From positions 1 to 12,211 of the forward strand of contig JBNMJK010000070.1 in NCBI GenBank assembly GCA_050873765.1: a DNA stretch of 12,211 nucleotides, given 5' to 3'. Made by a program: the position numbers and the translations under genes. The notes beneath the pieces are model-generated. The model did no database searches. It was not told the DNA's origin and saw only the letters and a program-made list of their open reading frames with translations. Position 1 is the stretch's first letter, and each line of letters begins with the position of its first letter. Positions 6,537 through 12,211 of this stretch are shown piece by piece. The DNA comes from Sodaliphilus sp050873765 (lineage in GTDB: Bacteria > Bacteroidota > Bacteroidia > Bacteroidales > Muribaculaceae).

Positions 6537-6849
6537 CTTGTTTCTGACCCCCCCCACATTTTAGGCGCGCAACTATATACAATCTCTCTTTTTTTTGAAT
6601 TAGTATTTTTGCATTTGATAGATAGGAAGTTACCTATCGCCAGGGCGGACGTGGCATGCCACGTCCCTACTATTGCATCTGTATCGCCAATGCTATTATT
6701 AGAACCTTATTCTCTCTGTGCAAAACGTTTCTATATAACACATAAAAACATTTTGCATGTAGCTTTTTTATGACAAGCAGCCATTTTATTTTGACTGTTA
6801 TACAAGTATCTCATTCCGATGTAGTATCTTTGCGGAAATTATTAGTCTT
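6537..6849. other. Gene-free stretch with hairpins and homopolymers
   Basis: No convincing coding frame. It contains a C8 run (6548-6555), a T8 run (6589-6596), a GATAGG/CCTATC hairpin (6621-6626 with 6633-6638), the perfect palindrome at 6647-6666, and a TATCTTTG -7-type element at 6825-6832 just before the XRE-type pseudogene. That element has no -33 box at normal spacing. Confidence 0.6.
6647..6666. repeat. 20-bp perfect palindrome
   Basis: GGACGTGGCA at 6647-6656 is followed at once by its exact reverse complement, TGCCACGTCC, at 6657-6666. Flanks AGGGC and CTAC extend the pairing if one base is bulged. It is much more G/C-rich than its surroundings and follows a smaller hairpin by 8 bp. 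This looks like a dispersed REP-type palindromic element rather than part of a gene. Confidence 0.8.
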
Positions 6850-7059
6850 ATGGGGAACAAAGATTCAAATCGTATAATAGTTGCTCTCGTTGAGCACAAG
6901 AATACTGCTCGGTTGTGGTTTGGAACATTGGGAAAAGCCACAGCAACTGTTAGCAGGTGGTGTACAAACACTACTCAACCATCTCTTGAAACCCTATTCA
7001 AAATATAAGGACTATTGCAAGTGTCTGTATAGGAGCTTATCAGAAAACAGAACATATAG
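6850..7059 (+). pseudogene. XRE-family helix-turn-helix regulator, broken by in-frame stops
   Basis: From ATG 6850 the frame reads MGNKDSNRIIVALVEHKN, then KATATVSRWCTNTTQPSLETLFKI. These are the first helix and the recognition-helix region of the small Bacteroidetes XRE regulators (family form: NRIK-VLVE...G-ATVSKWCTNT-QP-LETL-KIA-LL-V-V-EL). A TAA at 7006-7008 ends it after 52 residues. The same frame continues with GLLQVSV, a TAG at 7030-7032, then ELIRKQNI and a TAG at 7057-7059. That is the expected end of the family, so the intact protein would have been about 69 residues. The segment before the recognition helix (LWFGTLG in place of a WLAEQLG-like motif) also looks altered. It ends 3 bp before the AlbA frame and likely formed a two-gene unit with it. 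It could be a short functional 52-residue protein, but loss of the last helix makes that unlikely. Confidence 0.7.
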
Positions 7060-7062
7060 AGT

Positions 7063-8724
7063 ATGACCGAACAAGAATTACAGCAATATCTGCTTTCTAA
7101 ATATCCAAAGGAAAACGAGGAGTGTGAATGGAAAGAGTTCAAGAACATGAAGAATGACTTCATTGGCAAGGAAAAAGATGATGTCATTTCTTATGTCTCC
7201 GCTTTGTCAAATATGGAGGGCGGACATTTGGTTATTGGTGTTGTTGACAAGACGTTATAGATTGTAGGTACCAACACATACAACTATGACAGACAGAAGG
7301 CAAAGCTCAGACTTACGGATTTATGCGCAAACCTACCATCTGAAGGATTACTGGTTGAAGAATTCATTACGGATGACTCTCACAAGACAGTATGGGTAAT
7401 TCATGTCCCAAAACACATGAAACGTCGTCCTGTATATGCGCACAGCAAAGCATGGCAAAGGATAGATGATTCATTAGTGGAGTTGACAGACTCACGCCTG
7501 AATGCTATACTTGACGAGCAAGATGCAACATACGATTGGACTGCGCAAGTCGTTGCCGACGCTACAATAGACGATCTTGATTCCGATGCCATCATGCTTG
7601 CTCGTGAAGGCTACAAGCAACGCTACCCAATGTTTGCAAAAGAGTGTGACTCTTGGAACGACAAAGTTTTTCTTGACAAAGCGTGTCTGACCATCGATGG
7701 GAAGATTACAAAGACCACACTATTGCTTGTAGGTCAAGAAGAAAAGGTACACAAGCTCAACCATATTGCTCAAATTGTATGGAAATGCTTTCAAGACGGA
7801 CATACTTTTGGCGACATCTACACAATACCATTCATACGCACTACAAGTGAACTGCTGAATAGGATACGAAATTATCGTTTTAAGATTTACCCAAAGAATT
7901 CACTTATTCCTGCCGAAGTGTGGAAGTATGACACTAAGAGTATTCTTGAAGGCCTTCATAATTCAATAGCTCACCAAAAGTACGAAAGCAATGCACGAAT
8001 CATTGTTTTGGAAGATAAGGACAAACTGACGTTTCAAAACGACGGTAACTTTTTCGACGGCAATTATAGCCAATATATAACAGGAGAGAAAACGCCAAAG
8101 CACTACCGCAACCCTGCATTGGTAAAAGCTATGGTTAATATCAAGATGATTGATACTCAAGGTTATGGTATTCACAAGATGTTTGTGAGCCAAAAGGAGC
8201 GATACCTTCCAATGCCAGATTATGACAAATCAGCAGCAGAAGAAGTTGTCTTGACTTTGCCTGGTACTGTCATTGATGAAAACTACAGTCTCTTGCTGTT
8301 GGAAAATAGGAATATTTCTCTCACTGACGCTGTGCTTTTAGACTCTGTGCAGAAAGGCAAGCGCATTCCGCCAGAAGCTGTAGCCATGCTCCGCAAGCGC
8401 AAGCTAATAGAGGGACGCTTGCCACACATCTTCATAGCAAAGGATATTGCCCAAGTAACAGACCAAAAGATTGAGTATTCAAAGCATAAAGGGCTGAATG
8501 AAAAGAAGTGTGAGGCTTTGCTGCTTGATTCGTTGAAAGACCATGGTTCGTTGACGAAGCCAGAAATTGTTCAACTGCTTTGGGATGTGTTACCCGATCA
8601 GTTGGATGACAAGCAGAAGAGTAACAAATTGGATTATTTACTTAAACGATTAAGGAAAGCTGGAAAAATCTGGTGTACAAGGAATAGTATAACTTCTATA
8701 TGGTATCTCACGGAAAAGCTATAA
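7063..8724 (+). pseudogene. AlbA/HATPase/winged-helix regulator interrupted by an in-frame TAG
   Basis: One continuous frame of 553 codons apart from a TAG at 7258-7260 (codon 66). Before it: MTEQELQQYL, ECEWKEFKN, SALSNMEGGHLVIGVVDKTL, the first half of an AlbA_2 domain. After it, with no shift: IVGTNTYNYDRQKAKLRL and VWVIHVPKHMKRRPVY, the second half of the same domain. The break falls inside the fold, so neither part alone would make a normal AlbA domain. No ATG, GTG or TTG start lies between the TAG and ATG 7417. Same architecture as the intact gene at 2713-4161 but clearly diverged in sequence. A/T-rich relative to argH and malQ. Alternatives are a sequencing error at one base, stop readthrough, or restart at 7417. 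Confidence 0.75.
7417..8724 (+). CDS. Intact 3' frame of the broken AlbA regulator (possible restart product)
   Basis: This 435-codon stretch is the uninterrupted remainder of the gene above; translation could restart at its first ATG. It holds the end of the AlbA_2 domain (RPVYAHSKAWQRIDD), a HATPase_c_4-like region (ILEGLHNSIAHQ at 176-187 with the conserved N182, LTFQNDGNFF at 204-213, HYRNPALVKAMV at 229-240, DTQGYGIHKM at 246-255), and a C-terminal winged helix at about 360-432 (SLTKPEIVQLLWD, KLDYLLKRLRKAGKIW). The frame is free of other lesions, which argues that the TAG is recent or tolerated. No ribosome-binding site is evident before 7417. Expression as a separate protein is uncertain. 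Confidence 0.4.
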   Translation: MKRRPVYAHSKAWQRIDDSLVELTDSRLNAILDEQDATYDWTAQVVADATIDDLDSDAIMLAREGYKQRYPMFAKECDSWNDKVFLDKACLTIDGKITKTTLLLVGQEEKVHKLNHIAQIVWKCFQDGHTFGDIYTIPFIRTTSELLNRIRNYRFKIYPKNSLIPAEVWKYDTKSILEGLHNSIAHQKYESNARIIVLEDKDKLTFQNDGNFFDGNYSQYITGEKTPKHYRNPALVKAMVNIKMIDTQGYGIHKMFVSQKERYLPMPDYDKSAAEEVVLTLPGTVIDENYSLLLLENRNISLTDAVLLDSVQKGKRIPPEAVAMLRKRKLIEGRLPHIFIAKDIAQVTDQKIEYSKHKGLNEKKCEALLLDSLKDHGSLTKPEIVQLLWDVLPDQLDDKQKSNKLDYLLKRLRKAGKIWCTRNSITSIWYLTEKL

Positions 8725-8866
8725 AATTCCGTGAGACATAAGACCTTTTTCCGTGAGGTATAAGCGAAATCTGCACATGGGATTTGTACTGATGATTGGT
8801 AATCAGTATTTTATGATAATCTTTAATTTCACGGAAGAAGTTTTTCCGCTAAAAAATTCCGTGAGG
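8707..8866. repeat. Cluster of TTCCGTGAG motifs in both orientations
   Basis: TTCCGTGAG occurs at 8727-8735, 8749-8757 and 8857-8865. Its complement CTCACGGAA is at 8707-8715, and a shorter form TCACGGAA at 8829-8836. The 8707/8727 pair makes a 9-bp stem around an 11-nt loop that contains the AlbA stop codon; the 8830/8857 pair makes a second stem (CACGGAA with TTCCGTG). Another inverted pair, TACTGAT/ATCAGTA (8787-8793 with 8802-8808), lies between. Possible roles: transcription end, operator cluster, or scar of a mobile element. Confidence 0.75.
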
Positions 8867-8902
8867 TTTCCGCATGTGAACTATCCCAAGTAGCTCTTCA
8901 TT

Positions 8903-9082
8903 ATGGTCAATCTTCAAGATAAATATAATTATCTTCTCATATAGTCCAAGACTCTTCGCCAAGAGAATGAGGAGTTGAAACGTTTTATAGCTATATTCTT
9001 TTCCTATAGAGTTTTTTTTGAAATTTTCTTATGTTGTGATGTTAATATCAAAAAGTCTATGATTTTTCTCTTTATGAGGTGA
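8903..9082 (+). pseudogene. Coiled-coil gene remnant with an in-frame TAG
   Basis: From ATG 8903 the frame reads MVNLQDKYNYLLI, a TAG at 8942-8944, then SKTLRQENEELKRFIAIFF, ending at TGA 9080-9082. The LQ-KY--LL ... LRQENEELKR pattern has heptad spacing and resembles the N-terminal coiled coils of several larger Bacteroidetes proteins. After about FIA the composition turns to A/T-rich filler, which suggests that only the first 30 or so residues of a longer gene remain. Too short to name a family; it could be chance. Confidence 0.35.
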
Positions 9083-9216
9083 TATTTTTGTTGCGGCATT
9101 GGTGGGCGGTGAATGGGAGGAATGTGAAACTTTTTTTGTAATTTTACGGATATATATATTGTGAGTGTATCACACAATTGGATTGATTAGGAAATTTCAA
9201 TATACAATATACTCTG
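9083..9216 (+). promoter_or_regulatory. malQ upstream region with a possible operator
   Basis: TATTTTTG at 9083-9090 matches the -7 consensus but lacks a clear -33 box; TAATTTTA at 9139-9146 is a 7-of-8 match nearer the gene. Between the latter and the ATG, TGTGA-GTGTA-TCACA (9160-9174) is an inverted repeat that resembles a CRP-type site, although the spacer is 5 bp rather than 6. I see no good Shine-Dalgarno sequence before ATG 9217, as is usual in this phylum. Confidence 0.4.
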
Positions 9217-11898
9217 ATGAGGATAAAGTTTTGGATTGAGTATGTGGCGGCTTACGGTGAGGAGCTTGTGCTGAATGTGCACTGCGGCACCGATGGCGTG
9301 AAGCGCTGCGTGATGAGTTCGGTAGATGGACGTAACTGGTGCTGCGAGTGGACTGCGCCCGCCGATGCCGGGGCTGCTGTACGTTACCACTACAGTGTGG
9401 AGCGCGCGGGCGATGTGGTGCGGCATGAGTGGCTTGTGCAACCCCATTGCCTCGATTTGCAGGCCTCTGAGACGGCAGGCTGCATGACGGTGTACGACCA
9501 CTGGATCGATATTCCAGAAAACAGCTATCTCTACAGCTCGGCATTCACGGAGTGCTACGCGAAGCGCGAACTGACCATGGTGCCAGCCACCGACCACCCG
9601 TTCACGGTGATGCTGAAGGTGCGTGCTCCGCAGTTGGGCTCGTGGCAGCGGCTTGCTTTGGCTGGCGCCGGCTCTGCGCTTGGTAACTGGGCGGTGAACA
9701 GCGCCTTGCCCATGGCAGAGCACGCCCATGGCGAGTGGGTGGCGGTGATTGACGCATCGGAGCTTGGCTCACGGGTGCTGGAGTTTAAGTTCATAGCGGT
9801 GAACGATGGCGACGCCTCGCGCGTGATGTGGGAGTGCTGCGCCAACCGCATCGTGGTGCTGCCCGAACTTGAGCGGGGCGAGACGGTGGTGTATGAGCTG
9901 TGCGAAGCCACTTTCGCTATGCCGGCATGGCGCGTGGCTGGCACGGTGGTGCCTGTGTTCTCGCTTCGCAGCGAGGGGAGCTTTGGCGTGGGCGACTTTG
10001 GCGACTTGAAGGAGATGATAGACTGGGTGGCCGACACCGGGCAACGTGTGCTCCAGGTGCTGCCCATCAACGACACCTGCGCCACCGGCACATGGCGCGA
10101 CTCTTATCCCTACAACAGCATCAGCATCTACGCCCTTCACCCTCAGTATGCCGACTTGCGCCAGCTTCCGCCGCTTGCCGATGAGGAGCGAATGAGCCAT
10201 TACTCAGCCTTGCGGCACGAGCTCAACGAACTTCCACAAATCGACTATGAGCGTGTGGTGGCCACCAAGATGGCCTATCTGCGCGAACTGTATGCGCAGG
10301 AGGGGACAAAGATGATGCGCAAGAAGGCGTTCAAGGTGTTTTTCGAGACCAACAAGCATTGGCTCGTGCCTTACGCCGCATTCTGTCATTACCGCGACCT
10401 CTATGGCACGGCCACGCCAAGCCGCTGGCCCGACCACCATACATTCGACGACAGCGCACGTGAGGCGATGGCCAACAGTCGTACCCGTGAATACAAAAAA
10501 GTGGCGCTGTGGTATTTTGTGCAGTTTGTGCTCGACATGCAGATGCGCGATGCCCACCAGTATGCGCGCCGCAGAGGGGTGATACTGAAAGGCGACATTC
10601 CGATAGGCGTGAGCCGCGATGGGGTGGAGGCTTGGGTGGAACCCCGCTATTTCAATATCGACAGCCAGGCCGGCGCCCCGCCCGACGCATTCTCCACCAA
10701 CGGGCAGAACTGGGGCTTCCCCACCTACAACTGGAGCGCAATGCTGGCCGACGGCTGCTCGTGGTGGGTGAGGCGGTTTCGCAAGATGGCGGAATACTTC
10801 GACGCATACCGCATCGACCACGTGCTGGGCTTTTTCCGCATCTGGGAAATTCCAATCCATGCGGTGTATGGACTTTTAGGGCAGTTTGCGCCCGCACTGG
10901 GGCTTACCAAGGAGGAGATTGAGAGCTATGGCCTTCCATTCCACCCCGATATGCTCACGCCATACATCACCGACTGGACACTCAATAGCACTTTCGGCGC
11001 GCTTGCCCCCGAAATTCGCGAAAAATACTTGCAGCCACTGTCTGCCGACAGATACAGGCTCAAGCCGGAATACGACACGCAGCGCAAAATTGAGGCCGCC
11101 TTCAAGAATGCCGACCAGAACGGCAAGAATGTGGCACAACTGTTGATGAAGACGGTGAGCGACGTGCTGTTTGTGCCCGACCGCAAGGATTCACTCAAAT
11201 TCCACCCGCGCATATCGGCACAGCGCACCTTTATGTATGGCTCGCTGCGGCAGCCCGAAAAGGTGGCGTTTGACCGCCTATATACCGACTACTTCTACCG
11301 CCGCAACACCGACTACTGGTATCGTGAGGCAATGAAAAAACTGCCACGTCTGGTGGAGGCCACACGCATGCTCGTGTGTGCCGAAGACCTTGGCATGGTG
11401 CCTGAATGCGTGCCGTGGGTGATGGAGCGGCTACGCATTCTCAGCCTCGAAATACAGACGATGCCCAAAGACCCGAATGTGCGCTTTGGCGTGCTCGCCA
11501 AGAACCCCTACCGCTCCGTGAGCACCATCTCCACCCACGATATGCCCACAATGCGACAATGGTGGGACGCTGACTACGCCCTCACACAGCAGTTCTATAA
11601 TGAGGTGCTGTGGAAACAAGGGCCTGCGCCACACCCGCTGCCCGGCGGTGTGGCAGAGCAGGTGGTGGCCAACCACCTTGGCTCGCCATCGATGCTGTGC
11701 CTGATATCGCTGCAAGACTGGCTTGCCATCGACGAGCGTCTGCGCCTGCCCAACCCCGATGCCGAGCGCATTAATGTGCCTTCCAACCCACGCCATTACT
11801 GGCGCTACCGTATGCATCTCAATATCCGCGAGCTGAAAAAGGCCGCGACATTCAACGATAAACTAATCAACTTAATAACCAATAGCAAACGAAAATGA
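9217..11898 (+). CDS. malQ: 4-alpha-glucanotransferase MalQ (GH77) with CBM20-type domains
   Basis: Cytoplasmic amylomaltase that transfers alpha-1,4-glucan segments between maltodextrins, releasing glucose and longer chains. The 893 residues include an N-terminal extension of about 240 residues carrying starch-binding folds: a weak one at about 1-100 and a clear CBM20-like one at about 127-215 (LKVRAPQLG, ALGNWAVNSALPM, EWVAVID, LEFKFIAV, MWECCANRIV). The GH77 barrel follows from about 244 (GTVVPVFSLRSEGSFGVGDFGDL). Catalytic motifs are intact: nucleophile D534 in FDAYRIDHVLGFFR, acid/base E723 in CAEDLGMVP, and D775 in STHDMPTMRQWW; KGDIPIGVSRDGVEAW is at 458-473. This long form is typical of Bacteroidetes. 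It overlaps the next gene by ATGA, so the two are translationally coupled. Confidence 0.96.
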   Translation: MRIKFWIEYVAAYGEELVLNVHCGTDGVKRCVMSSVDGRNWCCEWTAPADAGAAVRYHYSVERAGDVVRHEWLVQPHCLDLQASETAGCMTVYDHWIDIPENSYLYSSAFTECYAKRELTMVPATDHPFTVMLKVRAPQLGSWQRLALAGAGSALGNWAVNSALPMAEHAHGEWVAVIDASELGSRVLEFKFIAVNDGDASRVMWECCANRIVVLPELERGETVVYELCEATFAMPAWRVAGTVVPVFSLRSEGSFGVGDFGDLKEMIDWVADTGQRVLQVLPINDTCATGTWRDSYPYNSISIYALHPQYADLRQLPPLADEERMSHYSALRHELNELPQIDYERVVATKMAYLRELYAQEGTKMMRKKAFKVFFETNKHWLVPYAAFCHYRDLYGTATPSRWPDHHTFDDSAREAMANSRTREYKKVALWYFVQFVLDMQMRDAHQYARRRGVILKGDIPIGVSRDGVEAWVEPRYFNIDSQAGAPPDAFSTNGQNWGFPTYNWSAMLADGCSWWVRRFRKMAEYFDAYRIDHVLGFFRIWEIPIHAVYGLLGQFAPALGLTKEEIESYGLPFHPDMLTPYITDWTLNSTFGALAPEIREKYLQPLSADRYRLKPEYDTQRKIEAAFKNADQNGKNVAQLLMKTVSDVLFVPDRKDSLKFHPRISAQRTFMYGSLRQPEKVAFDRLYTDYFYRRNTDYWYREAMKKLPRLVEATRMLVCAEDLGMVPECVPWVMERLRILSLEIQTMPKDPNVRFGVLAKNPYRSVSTISTHDMPTMRQWWDADYALTQQFYNEVLWKQGPAPHPLPGGVAEQVVANHLGSPSMLCLISLQDWLAIDERLRLPNPDAERINVPSNPRHYWRYRMHLNIRELKKAATFNDKLINLITNSKRK

Positions 11899-12211
11899 AG
11901 AAAATCGCATCATTACTGACACTTGTGGCGGTGGCGCTCATGCCATTCGGCATCGCCGCCCAAGAGGTGAAATCGCCCGACGGCAATGTGGTGGTGAAGT
12001 TTTATCTCGATGAGAGCAAACCCACTTACACCCTCACCTACAAAGGAAAAACCGTGTGTGCCCCCAGCCACTTGGGGCTCACACTGGCAAAAGACAAGCA
12101 CGCCAGCAACGGCCTGAAAGAGCAAGACCTGCTCGATGGCTTCACTATTGCCGACACGCAGTACGACACCCACGACGAAACGTGGACCCCAGTGTGGGGG
12201 CAGTATAAGCA
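11895..12211 (+). CDS. GH97 alpha-glucosidase (SusB-like), 5' part only
   Basis: The first 105 codons of a secreted glycoside hydrolase family 97 enzyme; the gene continues past the window. A signal peptide covers about residues 1-22 (MKKIASLLTLVAVALMPFGIAA) with cleavage before QEVKSPDG. The mature start matches the GH97 N-terminal domain: KSPDGNVVVKFYLDE, YTLTYKGKTVCAPSHLGL, and DETWTPVWGQYK, the hallmark just before the domain core. The family hydrolyses alpha-1,4 (and other alpha) glucosides in the periplasm; the catalytic residues lie outside the window, so specificity and the inverting or retaining subtype cannot be judged. Its ATG at 11895 overlaps the malQ stop at 11896-11898. Confidence 0.92.
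   Translation, partial: MKKIASLLTLVAVALMPFGIAAQEVKSPDGNVVVKFYLDESKPTYTLTYKGKTVCAPSHLGLTLAKDKHASNGLKEQDLLDGFTIADTQYDTHDETWTPVWGQYK

Noticed and set aside
6548..6555. C8 homopolymer as a phase-variation switch
   Set aside because: It is not within or close upstream of any gene; only noted as a simple repeat.
6459..6773. 104-codon plus-strand frame overlapping the 3' end of tRNA-Leu
   Set aside because: It starts within the tRNA, crosses the terminator hairpin and the palindrome, and has no recognisable features.
10204..10860. 218-codon minus-strand frame inside malQ
   Set aside because: Shadow of malQ, whose catalytic motifs cover the same bases in the other direction.
391..12211. Genome-wide alternative genetic code
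   Set aside because: miaB, the glycosyltransferase, argH, malQ and the intact AlbA gene have no internal stops and end normally, so any recoding would be limited to the 6850-9082 cassette.

Overview
The window reads as a chromosomal segment of a Bacteroidota bacterium, most likely order Bacteroidales. The evidence is the close match of MiaB, ArgH, MalQ and the GH97 enzyme to Bacteroidales versions, several perfect TAnnTTTG promoter elements (the Bacteroidetes -7 box), A/T-rich leaders with little Shine-Dalgarno signal, and Bacteroidales-type small XRE and AlbA-domain proteins. I cannot place the genus with confidence.

Layout, left to right. Bases 1-390 hold no gene. They contain an array of alternating 59/60-bp units, followed by a 75-bp direct repeat of opposite strand bias. 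Then come three minus-strand genes, read from right to left: an AlbA/HATPase/winged-helix regulator (4161-2713), a family 2 glycosyltransferase (2706-1963) and miaB (1755-391). The first two are 6 bp apart and probably co-transcribed; miaB has its own promoter candidate and a leader of about 165 nt. A divergent promoter region (4162-4344) separates the regulator from argH, which reads rightward and is followed 7 bp later by a lipoprotein with a Rieske-like cysteine layout. A CACGAAT-rich inverted repeat follows, then a single tRNA-Leu(TAA) with a textbook promoter and a terminator.

Bases 6537-9216 are an accessory patch. It has a 20-bp perfect palindrome, a small XRE-type helix-turn-helix gene with two in-frame stops, a second AlbA/HATPase/winged-helix gene with one in-frame TAG, a cluster of TTCCGTGAG repeats in both orientations, and a short coiled-coil-like remnant that also has an in-frame TAG. 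All of these breaks are nonsense codons; no net frameshift is visible. Decay by point mutation is the simplest reading, but the pattern deserves a check.

The right end is starch and maltodextrin metabolism: malQ with N-terminal starch-binding (CBM20-type) domains, overlapping by ATGA with the start of a secreted GH97 alpha-glucosidase that runs off the window. MalQ would rearrange maltodextrins in the cytoplasm while the GH97 enzyme releases glucose in the periplasm. MiaB and the tRNA-Leu(TAA) are also linked in function: the tRNA carries the A36-A37-A38 motif that is modified by MiaA and then MiaB.
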